64,000 bases of DNA from Erigeron canadensis (GCF_010389155.1 NC_057765.1:44287559-44351558), one strand, 5' to 3'; shown: positions 46,108 through 58,069, counted from the first letter of the stretch. Translations and numbers: made by a program. Notes: generated by a model not told the origin, from the sequence alone.

Positions 46108-47770
46108 TCGTCTTATTTAGTGATTGACCTGTTTTGACTGTTTGTTTCTATATGATCCTTAATGTTTGATACTAGCTTCTTGTTGTTTACTTGTTTTAAA
46201 TGAAGAAGAGAAATGCTCCGTTAAAAGCTTTGAGTGATGATGAAAACATAACTTTCAATTGGCAAGCCCTAGCCGCTGGGCGGCCCAGATCAGAAACTGA
46301 CTTTAAACATTATTTAAGTCGAACTAGCCCTCAAAACCCTAAGGGAGAGCCAACAACCCTAGCGGCCCACTATCAACCCTAGGTCGTAGTTGCAGATTTC
46401 CAGAAGGTTAGCTTCTAACACCTTCCGATCTTCATCCTCGGTCTAGATTTATTCTTTTATTTTACTTTCAATTGGTAAACAATATCTTTTATCTTTTCTG
46501 ACTTTGTTATTCTATTAATAATGTCAAGCTAGTAGGTTGAATGCTTATTTGGATCAATGTAATCATGTAGACGTTTATTGTTTTACTTTATTTGTTAGAC
46601 ATGTTGGAGTGTGTTTTACTGTTTATCGTAGATCCATATTTTACTAGTTCTTCATATTATTATCGGTTCTATATATGCATGTATTGATTTAATTCTGATG
46701 ACCGGTCTATAATCATACATTAGAATTAATACATAAGAACGGAAAACACTAGTCGGTCTATAACTAGTTGTAAAAAGTGATTCACTTGTAACCGGGGGAT
46801 CCAGAACCATAATAATTAGTATGAATAGAACATGATGCTTAACAATGTCAGACACGATTCTTTGACTTGGAAACGAGCACTGTGGTCACCGGAGATAAGT
46901 ACTATCTGGTCATGGCTTAAGAGCCGGGTAATTAAAAGATGAACTAGTAACACAAACTTTAGGTCATTAATACTTAAACAATGAATCTAACGAGAATTTG
47001 TTTATAGAGTAATGTGAGTCTACTGACAACACTAGTAATTAGGCCAAGTGAATCTAACGAGAATCTAAGCTGTGATTAAGTTTTCAACAGACTAGCAAAT
47101 AGGTAGAATAGTATTCGGTCGTACCATGAGATCGGATATGCCAAACAAGTATTTAATTACTATTATTAGGTTTTCCATTATTTTACGTTATTTCTTCAGA
47201 AACGGCCTACCCCGGTAATACCGAATATTTACTTTTCAGTATTAGTTTATTAGGAAATCGTGACAAACCCTCAAACCAATAGAAGTACATATATTACTAG
47301 ATTAGACAGTGCAAGCGTCTATGCGAACGATCTTGTAACTTACTCTATCACTAAACTATACTACACTGACCGGGTTGTCTGCTCGTAAGTGTGTATGTTT
47401 TCAGATAATTACTTGTACAACAATTTAAAAATTTAAAAGCAAAAGTAAAACCACCATCACGTGTAAAGCTGGAAAAAGGAAGAATAACAAACCTACCAAG
47501 CCAGGGGGAAGTAGTGGGCTTTCTTCTGAAGATGATAATTCTGTTGTCGATGATTTTAAATCTTAAAATGGTAATATTTCTTGTTGTCTTTATATGGAAT
47601 GTATGTCTTATATTGTCTCCGGGTTTCTTTGAAAGTATGAGTTTGTCGTTTTTGGCCATGAAAGTAGAGAAACAATAAAAGGTTAAAATAAACAGACGAA
47701 GGAGGCTGGGCAAATCTGTTGTTAAAGATGATAGTTTCTACGAACCGAATGTGGTTCTTGAACATAAAAC
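46108..47770 (+). pseudogene. Repeat-exon gene of unknown function, copy 1 (decayed, interrupted)
   Basis: Matches copy 2 (48297-49075) in two blocks, 46108-46262 and about 47452-47770. Damage relative to copy 2: the first acceptor TTTTAG is TTTTAA, a 1-nt insertion shifts the frame just after it, the second acceptor region GGCAG is changed to GGCCATG, and a TAA appears where copy 2 has CAG AAG. Between the blocks lies about 1.2 kb absent from copy 2. That segment ends with CTGCTCGTAAGTGTGT, resembling the end region of the solo LTR at 62.25 kb (CTGCCCGTAAGTGTGT), so it may be LTR-derived. The encoded peptide (KALSDDEN, NKPTKPGGSSGLSSEDDNSVVDDF) is acidic/basic low complexity; I do not recognise the family. 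Confidence 0.5.
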
Positions 47771-47786
47771 CTAATGAAATAGATGA

Positions 47787-48000
47787 TTAAAATTCACTTA
47801 CCGTGCACGTACGAAGATGGTTGGTTGCTTTAGAGCCCATCACCAAATTGTTGGAACAACCATCACAGAGAACCATCTGTTTCAGTAGCTTTGCATCATA
47901 CCACTTGTGGAGTCCTTTTGTGAGCTCTTTCTGCTCCTTTTCCAACTCTTCAAACACTCTGCTGAAAGTTTTGTTATACATAGTGACTTCTTTTGATTTA
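47787..48000 (-). pseudogene. Possible orphan first exon on the minus strand
   Basis: Open frame from 47981 reading MYNKTFSRVFEELEKEQKEL...LCDGCSNN...TNHLRTCT, ending at a good donor (TGCACG|GTAAGTG, about 47801). CxxC followed by a later HxxxC could bind zinc. No downstream exon is visible to the left, where the other gene's copy 1 lies, so this is probably a truncated gene piece carried by the duplication. Family not recognised. Confidence 0.3.
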
Positions 48001-48296
48001 GGGTTAGAGGCGGTTGATTTAGGAAGTTAATTTTTGTTAGCCATAGCGAATTGCTTAGACTTAGGGTTATACTTTCAGAGGCGGTTGATTTGGGGAGTTG
48101 GAAACAATCACATAACGAGTATTTGTATATGAGAACTAGGGCTTCTGGGCGTCTATTGGTCGAACTTGGGCTTAAGTGGGTTGGATTGGTCCAAATAATA
48201 ATGATAACACTTCTAAGATCTAATGGGGTGGTCCAAATAATAATGTTAACACTCCTAAACAAATTATTATGTTGCCTGAAAATAGGGGTGAGCAAA

Positions 48297-49075
48297 TTAT
48301 TTAGTGATTGATATGTTTTGACTGTTTGTTTCTATATGATCCTTAATGTTTGATGCTAGCTTCTTGTTGTTTACTTGTTTTAGATGAAAAGGAGAATGTT
48401 GCGTTAAAAGCTTTGAGTGAAGATGAAAACATAACTACCAATCAACGGGAAAGCAGTGAATCTTTTGCAGAAGATGATAGTTTCCACGAACCAAATGTGG
48501 TTTCTGAATTTGATTCATGCCATGTAAAGAATGAAGAGAACAAGTGCGATGGGGGTGATGAAACTGAAGATATTCATAGTTTTTAAGTTCATTGTTTGGG
48601 ACTATATCAATTGCGAAGGGAAACTGCAATCAGTTAAGACAGTTCAATCTACTGGCAGATCCGTGAAGAACAAAGAAGCGTGTAAAGCTGGAAAAATGAA
48701 GAATAACAAACCTACCAAGCCAGGGGGAAGTAGTGGGGCTTAATCTGAAGATGATTATTCTGTTGTGGATGATTTTGAATCTCAAGATGGTAATATTTCT
48801 TGTTGTCTTTATATGGAATGTATGTCTTATATTGTATCCGGGTTTATTTGAAAGTATGAGTTTGTCGTTTTGGCAGTGAAAGTGGAGAAACAACAGAAGG
48901 TTAAAATAAACAGACGAAGGAGGCTGGGCAAATATGTTGTTAAAGATGATAATTTCCATAAACCAAATGTGGTTCTTGAATTTGATTCATCGATCCGTGT
49001 AAAGAGTGAAGAGAACAAGTGTGACGGCAGTGATGAAACTGAAAAGGCTCTTACACTGTGTTCTCGAGTTAATTA
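48297..49075 (+). pseudogene. Repeat-exon gene of unknown function, copy 2 (best preserved)
   Basis: Probable exons: about 48385 onward (acceptor TTGTTTTAG|AT) reading DEKENVALKALSEDENIT and continuing to NKCDGGDETE; a Lys/Gly segment NKPTKPGGSSG (about 48661-48789) before a donor ATG|GTAATATT; then acceptor TTTTGGCAG| at about 48876 reading KVEKQQKVKINRRRRLGKYV and continuing to TAA at 49073. Two exons carry the same roughly 35-residue module: DDSFHEPNVVSEFDS...VKNEENKCDGGDETE and DDNFHKPNVVLEFDS...VKSEENKCDGSDETE. A frameshift or stop after SSGA in the middle segment suggests this copy is also damaged. Charged and lysine-rich, so perhaps nuclear; function unknown. Confidence 0.45.
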
Positions 49076-49409
49076 AAAAAATAAAAAGAAAAGATGAGAA
49101 ATGAAATGAAGAAAAGAAAAGAAAAAAAGTGGAAAGATGTTAAATACTAATTTGTGTTCTTGACTGTTGATTGTTTCGTGCTTTTATCAGCTCCTTTCAT
49201 CTATCATCGGGGTAAAGTTTCTTATTTATGTACTAAAAAACTCAAGAACCCATTTTTTAAAAATTTTTTCATTTCACTTAGTTTTTTTTCCTTTATAATT
49301 ATAACTCAAGAACATAGTGTTAGTTTATTACGTTATGTACTAAAAAACTCAAGTACCCAATTTTTAAAATTTTCCTTCCACTTAGTTTTTTTTTCCTTTA
49401 TAATTATAA

Positions 49410-49480
49410 CAACCAAGGCAGGGGGAAGTAGTGGGCCTTTTCTTCTGAAGATGATAGTTCTGTTCTAGCTGGTAATATTT
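49410..49480 (+). repeat. Third partial copy of the PGGSSG-encoding exon
   Basis: CAGGGGGAAGTAGTGGG followed by CTTCTGAAGATGATAGTTCT repeats the segment present at 47500-47550 and 48717-48765. It ends with GGTAATATTTCTT like the donor of the other copies. Confidence 0.8.
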
Positions 49481-49614
49481 CTTATTATTATTATTTTTTT
49501 AAACTATGAATAGGTCATAATCGGGTTATAAGTATATATTAAATATTAGTCAAACTAAAAAATCACCACATTTTCTTTCTATTTTCATTCCCTGGTGAGC
49601 GTTATTCTTATAGC

Positions 49615-50563
49615 ATGATAAATCGATTTTACCTACGTAAACCCAAAACCATGTTTAATAACCTCCTACTGCTAATCCTTGAAATTAAAAGGTGTCGGGA
49701 CCCAAGAAGAAAAAGAAAGCATGCGAAAGAGTTAAAAGATACTGAAGTAACTTTGATTGAAATCTTGAAAGAGAAAGATAACCTAAGGTTTTTCATGCTA
49801 AATAGCAACCTCTACAGGGTCGCTATCACATTGAGTCAAAATATGGGAAGAAACTATGGTCAAATCTTGGAATTACTGGATGCCAAGGATGGTGGATAAA
49901 AGATTATTTCTGGCTCCATTGCAATGGGAAAGAAGTTTGAAATGAAATACTCAGGAAAGAACTGGCGTCCTTTAATTGTCTATGTGACATTACAATTTTG
50001 CAAGCTTTCGATTACATTAAGGTTATTTTGTCTGAAAGAGTTGATAAAAAAAATCTAGGCTTGATGGTCTAGAAGACTTTAAGAAAGAAGCTATGAAATA
50101 TAGTCTTGAGATCTTAATGTTTCTTGTCGCAGAATCATGCAGGAATATATATTTATGCGTTGCTGATAAGTTATGGAAAGTGTTAAATGACAATTTAGTA
50201 ATCGATGACATGTATTCGGAGTTGGTAAAACGCCTCATTTGGAGGTGGGGAAAGCACTCTCGAAGAAGCAGAGAATTAGAGTGTTGCTGGGACCTGAGCT
50301 CGGAAGCTATGATACTGTGGGTCGAAAGAAAATTTGACCTTTTAAAAAAGGCACACCCGGAGCACCTGAAGGTGTGTTCACGAATGATAACCATGGAGAA
50401 TTTTTCACTTAAATCAGATTTTGATGGAAAAACTCCACGCTTTGACTATGCTATAGTTGTGGAGGAGGAGGAAGGAGGAGGAGGGGGGGGGGGGGGGGGG
50501 AAGAAAAGGAGCCGGAGAAGAAAAGAGAAAGAAAATGAGCGAAGTAAACAAGGGTATTGGTAA
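49615..50563 (+). pseudogene. Downstream exons of the unknown gene, or a second fragment
   Basis: Frames 49690-49899 (KRCRDPRRKRKHAKELKDTE, then a heptad-like ILKEKDNLRFFMLNSNLYRV) and 50093-50563 (156 codons, helical, Trp/Leu-rich: DKLWKVLNDNL, SELVKRLIWRW, SEAMILWVERKFDLLKKA) read in the same orientation as the upstream repeats. The last ends in EEEEGGGGGGGGGKKRSRRRKEKENERSKQ; the glycine run comes from an 18-G tract (50483-50500) likely to vary in length. Amphipathic composition above noise suggests real former coding sequence. No family recognised and no confirmed splice links. Confidence 0.35.
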
Positions 50564-50569
50564 TGTCTA

Positions 50570-51004
50570 TATAGTTTCATTGGTCTAAATGTTGTGTTTA
50601 TGTATCGGAATGAAATACGAGTAGCTATTATGTCACACATGCGTAGGCTAAGAATGGACCAAATATTTATGTCTTCTACATATATGGATCAATGGGTAAT
50701 GATTAGTTCTCTTAATTCATTAACCTAAAAATTCTCCTAATTAATATGATGGTGACATGTGAAAATTCAAGGGGCAAGATTAGGAAAGATATTAAATGAA
50801 ATCCACTTATCACCATCTTATAAATTAAGAGGATTTTTAGGCTAATGAATTCGCATAATTAATTAATCATTTTCCTTGATCAATATACTTGAATTGACTT
50901 CACTTTTCCAGTTATTCATGTTAGAAAAGATAAAAAGTGGATGGATTATGGAATAATAATTTCTTCCATGTTGTTGTGTTGATCCTTTAAAATACAAGAA
51001 CATG
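50570..51004. repeat. Duplicated segment U (copy 2), interrupted by a family C MITE
   Basis: Same order of words as 45462-45722. Between GATCAATG and GATCAATATA it carries a 180-bp family C MITE that copy 1 lacks, so the MITE inserted after the duplication. Confidence 0.85.
50696..50876. mobile_element. MITE, family C (copy 3)
   Basis: GGTAATGATTAGTTCTCTTA at the left and TTAATCATTTTCC at the right with the central GTGACATGTGAAAATTCAAGGGG; flanked by GATCAAT on each side (7 bp), absent as a duplication at the empty site in segment U copy 1. Confidence 0.85.
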
Positions 51005-51720
51005 GAATAAGTATTTTAAAACAAAAAGTAGCAAAATAGTTCTTTTGACATTAGGAAAATGGTCCAATCTGTTAACTTCATTTTGAGTAATTCGGCCCGT
51101 GTAATCTATGAAAATATATGCCACTCAGGCCCATTGGTCCTAGCTGTCGTATTCAAACTTATATGAAATTGTCTCATACCACGTTGCAACTTGCCATTCT
51201 AACATTAGTCGGCTGCTAAAGTTTTAGAGAAAAAGTTTATGGTATGTTGATACTATCAAAATCCTAGTCTAGAAGTTTATTAATATGACTAAAATTATTA
51301 GTTAAAAAAAAAAAAGAAAGAAAAAAACATGTTGATACTTGCTAATGCGCTGGCAAAAAAATAAATAAAAATAATAGTAAATAAAGAGAAAAAAAGGAAA
51401 AAGAAAAGAACAACACGTTGATACTTGCTAATATGCTGGTTTTTGGAAATTTAAAAACTTCCGAAGTTAATAGGTTATAATCCATCTTTGCCAACATGTT
51501 ATAGTTGATATCGACTTCAAAATGTTAAGTCTTGATGATTTTAATAATTAATCTAGGGGTTGTGTATTCTGACATTGCCCTTGATCGTCTTAATATCTTT
51601 ACAAGATGTCTCAAAAACTTTCCTAGGTGAACATTTTCAAATTTGACAAGATAAAGGGTCATAGGGTTGCTACTATTAACACACAAAAACCAATCCAGAA
51701 CTGTAATCATACAAAAACGT

Positions 51721-51759
<39 letters not shown>

Positions 51760-52219
51760 TTTTTTAGAACGTTGTGTTAGTTGGTTACTGATTCGAACCC
51801 CAGTGACATCCAAACGGGCAGTATGTTAGACGTTGGAACTCGAATACACCCCTGGAGAGCAAGTGTGCAATAACACGGCTTGTACGCATCCAAAGAAGTA
51901 AATGCCTGAAATCATAGAGAATTAAGATTCGATTCCTGCTTTTTGAACCAACATCATCTCTCCCGGAACCTTCAAAAAGGGCCCTAGGTTGCCACTTGAT
52001 CTAAGAGCAAGTGGATTATTTTATGACAAAATACAATTAGCAATATGATTTAATTGGTTTGTTTTACATGGATGAGTTAAAATCTTAATACCTTTGTCTA
52101 ACATTGTGACTAATCTTTTATGACAAAATACAATTAGTTATTTGAGTTAATTGTTTAGGAAAACCTTTTGTATGAAATAATACACTGGGAAATCACATTA
52201 TTATTTTTAATATAAACCA
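51005..52219. other. Intergenic stretch
   Basis: No gene supported. 51330-51450 contains a short direct repeat of ACATGTTGATACTTGCTAAT type; (TA)n at 51724-51753; 51775-52010 holds a TGATTCGAACCCC B-box-like word and may be an old SINE. Confidence 0.4.
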
Positions 52220-52520
52220 ATTACTTTTCATTATGACTTAATGGTTAAGCATCAACTTTATATGTTGAAGGTCCTGAGTTCGAGACATGAGAAAGACATT
52301 TAACGGAATTTCACAAATAGAGTTTTCTAGTGAAGCAGGTTTGAGTCCTGTAGAGGGGCATGGTTTTACCCCGATTAAATGTCGTGCCTTTGGGCGATTT
52401 AGTAGTTGGAGGTTTCTCCTCCTATTTGGTATGGAGGGTGAGGGGTTCTCTAGTGCGGACCCGGTTAAGACAACGTAAACTAGATCCCCTTGTTGCGAGC
52501 AAATGATCTACACCTTTCAA
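52220..52520 (+). mobile_element. SINE, family S (copy 2)
   Basis: A-box-like TGACTTAATGGTTAAGC, B-box-like GAGTTCGAGACA, then the family body with AAATGTCGTGCCTTTGGGCG and GCGGACCCGGTTAAGACAAC and an A-rich end. Homologous to 29696-30022. The TSD is not recognisable. Confidence 0.8.
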
Positions 52521-54296
52521 AAAAAATAAAAATAAATCACAAAATAATGACATCATGTGAACGACTCATTTTCATATTGTTATGACATTTCCAAACGAAG
52601 GTTTGGAAAAAAAATCTCATTTTTGTATAGGATCCAACTCTAATAATGTCGATATACTTGGTTTTGATCTTATCAAGCTACGATAATTTGGGAAAGCTTA
52701 AAGTATCTAACTTTATCAATATTATATTACGAGTATAAAACAAAACTCATTTTTATTGAATTTTAAATTTCAACAATTTATTAAAATCATAATGGATTGA
52801 TAACTTACAGTATTACTCGTTGTTATCGTTACCATTACCAATTGTTGTCGCCATGCACCACCATTGTATTACACTGTCCCGGAATGCATGGATACCGTTC
52901 TGATAACTAAAAAATGTTTCACTACCAGCCTTATACTAATCCATCTTACAATTAACTAACACAAAATGCATAATGTGATGAGATTAATTGAAACATCTGA
53001 CTTTTCTAACTTTAAAAATATTACACGTCCCCAACTTTAAGAATAGGTTCTGAATACCTCAAACATTCATACACATTTGTTGTGTTTAGGGGTTTGTGTA
53101 TTGAATATTTTTTTTTCAATACAAAAACATGTACGTATATAGTATCTGTATAAAGTTCCCCTTACAAATACATAAACATGTAAACCATAACATTAATTAG
53201 CCATTAGTATAGAGTTTGTACAATTAATCGTCCGAAGTAGATTCAAAACTTAACGATATATAATTTAAGAGAGATCAAGAGACAAGAATCCAACATTTGT
53301 GGGAGAGTAGGACCAATGTTGACGATGGCTTAGGTGGCTGAGGGGATGCTTGAAAGGGCTCAATGTGGTGTTGGTTAACTCTCGTTGGCTAAATTTGGTT
53401 CACTCCCTCCCTGTTTCTTGACGACACATGTTCCCATAATAATCTTCCACGTTAGTCAAACGAATATAACCCTTTCACTACTTAAAAAAAAAAGGTACAG
53501 TAATATGCCTTTCCTTTTTTACCAATTCAGATTACCATTGCATGCATCTATTTAAACAAGTTTAGTTGATATCATGACCATCGCATTATATCCTCACAAT
53601 AATGGTTTTTTACGGTTTGGCAAGTGGGATATATTTTGGTGTTGCCAAAGATGAGTTACATTTATTTTAATTTAAAATACAATCTAGATTTGATACAATA
53701 ATACAATACAATTGTTGTTGTAATTTAAACATACTAATAATTATGACTTAGTGAATCAGTGGTAACGTTTCATGAAAGTTTATTAATTGTTTTGATAAGG
53801 GTCAAAACATAAAGGGGTTTTTTCGTTTGTATTCAAGAAAGAAAAAATATGACAAAAATTATATATATATATATAGCTACCATAGCTAAGAGAAAAAAAT
53901 AAGTTTAACATGTGATCTTGACCACTCAAATTAAAATTCAAATTAATCTCAACCTTTTAAATTAAAAGTCAAACATAAATATTTTAAATATAGTAACTCT
54001 TTTATGTATTTATTATACATTCTTTAATCATGGTAACTTTTAAAAAAATTATTATAATGGATATCAATTTGAGAATGGACTTGAATTTAACTACTTCTAA
54101 TATTAATTGTCAGCTCACGTATTATGAAGTAACACATTTATAAACTAAACAATATTTAAAATATGAATTAAACAAATATATAAGAAGTTCGGCTTACAGA
54201 ATTTTTAACAAAGAAACAATATCATTTAATTAGGAGATCACATGTCAAGTAAATAAAATTGTTTGAATCCCATTATGATAAATTATAATATAAAAG
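52521..54296. other. Intergenic stretch
   Basis: No supported gene or delimited element; (TA)n at about 53862-53874. Confidence 0.5.
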
Positions 54297-54312
54297 TTTA
54301 ATTAGGAGTTCA

Positions 54313-54571
54313 CACAACAACAACAACAACAACATGACCCAATCCCTTCGCGGGGTATGGGGCAGGTAAGTTGTAGACAGTCTTACCTCTACACAAAGGT
54401 AGAGAGACTGCTTCCATAGGGACCTCCGGCCACAAAGGAGTGCAAGACGGAAAAAATGAGAAATGTTTAGAAAATCATACCTATCTGCCGAGAATCTGAA
54501 AAGAAGAAATACATGTCTGCTGGGTCCGGCTACTATGCGGGTCGAACGTTTATCACTCATGCGTCCTACCG
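54313..54571 (-). mobile_element. Au-type SINE with 16-bp TSD
   Basis: On the plus strand it starts with (ACA)n, then GACAGTCTTACCTCTACACA and GGTAGAGAGACTGCTTCCAT, the reverse complement of the highly conserved Au SINE 3' region, whose tail is (TTG)n. Flanked by perfect TTTAATTAGGAGTTCA at 54297-54312 and 54572-54587. The 5' part (54460-54571) is less typical, with GTTCGACCCG as a weak B box. Confidence 0.9.
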
Positions 54572-54587
54572 TTTAATTAGGAGTTCA

Positions 54588-56275
54588 TATGTCAAGTAAA
54601 TATGTTAAAAGTGTTACTTTCTTGAATCTAAGTTTAAAGTCATAAAAAATAACAATTATTTGAGTTTACATTATAAAACTTTCTATACAAGTTTTTTTTT
54701 TCTTTTTCTTTCCATTTTATGTCATCTTTATACCAAAACAAACATATTAGTTCGGTACTATATGCGGTAACGAGGTAATGGTGATCAGCTTTGTCAATCA
54801 TCCATTTTGAATTTTGATTGTTATTTACTGGTGGAATGTTTAAAACATAAATGGTTAAGTTGAATAATTATATATATATATATATATATACATAATATAA
54901 ATATTAAAGCTATAAGGTAGAGACTTACTATGGTATAATGACTATACTTAGCGGTTTAAAACTAAGACAAATCATATACTTTGTAGTAGACAAATCGGGT
55001 TGATTTGCATACGGTTGGCGGATTGAAACTTTATGACCCCAACTTAAGCTAATAAAAGTTTTAAGACAGTAACTTCAACTCGGACCTGAGTAAGGATCTA
55101 CCTAAGCGATCCGATTAATATGTTGATTTCAGGTGGGTTAGTGGGTTGATTTCATGTCACATGGGTTAATAAAGGTAGGTAGGCAGGTTAAATGGGTTGG
55201 CAGTTTGATCCCGGGTCATGTGTGTTGGTAGGTTGACAGGCTGATTCCAAGTCAAATGGGTTGTGGGATAAAATGAGTTGGTAGGTCGACCTTTAAAAAA
55301 ACATTATTTAAATTTAAATATTTTTGGGTTGGCAAGTTGAATTATAAACCCCAAAAGTCAACCTGGCCCCAACCTAAAAAAATCAAGTTGGCGGGTTACC
55401 AGATCGAGATTTGACAATCCTAACCCAATTTTGTGAGTTGGTTTCAAGTCAAAATTCGGGTAAGATCGAGTATTGACAATTTTAATATATATCAAAATCA
55501 TTAAATTCGAGTACCTCACTAAGGAGGATCTGGTTAGGACAATTAAATTTAAATCTATTTGCAGATTTTACAATGTCATCCTATACCAATGACGATTTTA
55601 ATTTTAGATTATTTGTTTAAGTTTTTTTATGAGATAAAATTGATCGTGTTTTGTATGCTTATCAATATACTTTATTGGAATTGTTTTGATAGAATACGAA
55701 ATAACCAAAAAATAATAAATGATTGATGGTATACGACCTGACCTGTATATGATTGAGTTGAGGGTTGAATTTCAGTTTAATTATGGCGTATATAGAGTTT
55801 CCACTAAATTAGAGAACTCCAGCTATTCATATCAACAAAACGCTCCCAATTTATGTCTCCTCCTTAATATCCATATCTTTCCCTGGTGGTCCATTCAAAT
55901 TTGCCCAAAATATTCGTATCTTTGACATCAACGTAACTAACTGTATTGCTCATTTCGATTTTGCAAATATAAAAACAAATAATTATATTATATTTCGAAT
56001 ACCATATATATACGAGATCAATACGAGTGTCCATATGTACAACTAACATTAAAGAAAATAAAAAATAAAAAAGAAACATGTAGTAAAAGTTCACATTCTA
56101 GAAGCCCAAAATGATTGGGAAATAATGTATGCTATTTTTTAAGTAAAGTGCCAAAACTATTCCCATAAGATAAGATTCACAAAAACGAAAATGATATTCG
56201 GAACCTCATGATTACTTTCCTCAACAAATAGTACATAGTACATAATTTCTTGGTTTTTGTTTTATTTTTATTGTT
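54588..56275. other. Intergenic stretch
   Basis: No supported gene. 55110-55400 is enriched in GGTTGG/GGGTTGA words resembling the interior of hAT-like MITEs here, but I could not fix ends. Confidence 0.4.
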
Positions 56276-56987
56276 TATGAGATACGTACCGGACGTTGCT
56301 CCAGAAGACATTATATTTATTGTGTTTTGTACTATTTAAAAAACTATCACATGCTTTTTCAAACATTATATAGCTCAAAACCTGAGTTGATATTAACTTT
56401 TTAATATGTAAGCAATTATAAATTAAAAAAATCGACAGTATAATTTTATAACAGATTAATATATTATATAAATTTTAAAAGATAATAAGTATGAAAGTAG
56501 AATATTTAAAATAAAAGTACAAACATAATTAAAGCTAATTTTCCAAATCATTGAAAATAGAAAGTAAAACAAAATAATTAATAATAAAAAAACATCAACC
56601 GAAATAACATATAAAATAATAAGTATTGCAAACAAATTTTTCAGATATGGTTAGGTGTATATATTCAAAACATACACCATACTGTTATGTGTGTATATAT
56701 TATGTAATAGTTCACTTGTAATAATATAAGATAATCTTAAAAATGTTACAAACTTAAAAAATAATAATATGTAATTAAAATAAGTGATTTTTGTAAACAA
56801 ATTAAAAGCAATTTAAAAGATCAAAACATAATTTGTCAAGCCAAAAATTAAGAATATAAGATGGGTCTAAAAGAAAATGAAGTTGGTCCTTTAAGAAAAT
56901 GAAAACAGGCCCAAAGAAATAAAATGACCCGTTACTATTCTTTGCACGCGTTTTCGTATCCTTGTTTTTAATATATATATTAATATA
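56276..56987 (-). mobile_element. Helitron-like repeat, family K (copy 2)
   Basis: Reverse-complement match to 36085-36819 over most of its length, including CAAACAAATTTTTCAGATATGG, GGCCCAAAGAAATAAAATGA and the end TACCGGACGTTGC. The terminal hairpin has decayed relative to copy 1. Confidence 0.7.
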
Positions 56988-57915
56988 CTAAATGTAAACC
57001 CGCATATATACCCATGTATAAAAAAAAAATCAACAGAAAACTTTTTTAAGTGTAACAGATATTTTTATTGTTTCCAAATCACAACCCACATATTTCAAAG
57101 AGATTTAACAAATTAATTAGCATCAAGTCTCCCCGATCTTCCGACGAACTTCATATTTTGACACCCCTTAACTTATATCTTTGGCTCTATTGATCAAGTG
57201 TTTTTTTTTAATAATCTAGACATGTATGGTCGTATACATAGCCACAAGGCTATATTTAACTTGTTAAGACATGCATAAAAATATTGTAATTTTGAAGACA
57301 ACCACACATCCTGATAAATATTCTTAAAAATTAGAATTCAACAATCTTATGCATGTTTAAACATATTAATCATAGCCCTGGGAGCTATGTTTAGTTGAGG
57401 CCTGAGGGTGGGCCGGGTGGTGGTCACCAACTAATTATCTCCATCCGCCAATGATGTTTTTATAATCTATTTAGTATATACTTTTGGAAAATTAAAATGA
57501 AAATTTAAGTATTTCCCTGATTCGACATTGCTTCAAACCCTAAACTTTTTTCCCCTTTAAAAGTCTGCGTGAACTAACAATACTCTCAACAATACAGCTG
57601 CTACTAGGTTATCTATTTGAATTTAAAAAAAAGAGCAAATGAATCATATCCTTTCAGCAGATTAAATCGAATGGGGATGAAACCAAATAAAGCTTTCGAA
57701 AATTCTAAAACAAAAGAAGGAACAATACCTATATTTGAGCATAAATCGCTTCTTTATTCAAGGGCTACCGATTGAATAACAAGTGATGAACTTTGGAAGA
57801 TTAAGTGAATGAATTGCAAAATTTGGTGTAGTGGGGTTATGGGAAAAAGTAAAAGGTAAGGGGTTAATTACCTTTTAAACAAACTAATTAAAAAAAGGGA
57901 GGGGAATTCAAACAT
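56988..57915. other. Intergenic stretch
   Basis: No bounded repeat. 57510-57780 is less AT-rich and contains AAACCCTAAAC; a former gene edge is conceivable but no coding frame supports it. Confidence 0.4.
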
Positions 57916-57924
57916 TTGGTTGAA

Positions 57925-58060
57925 GGAAAACGATCTGTACACCATCAGGTTTTGACCGTACACCACCAAACATGTTATAATGTATTGTACTGTACAACAC
58001 TCTAAAACACATTTGGTGATGTACGAGGTGATGTACAAGGTGGTGTACAAATCATCTCCC
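57925..58060. mobile_element. Mutator-type MITE (136 bp) with 9-bp TSD
   Basis: GGAAAACGATCTGTACACC / GGTGTACAAATCATCTCCC inverted ends, flanked by perfect TTGGTTGAA at 57916-57924 and 58061-58069. The interior is rich in TGTAC words. Confidence 0.9.
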
Positions 58061-58069
58061 TTGGTTGAA

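Noticed and set aside
54273..54560. 95-codon minus-strand ORF
   Set aside because: Entirely within the Au-type SINE bounded by a 16-bp TSD.
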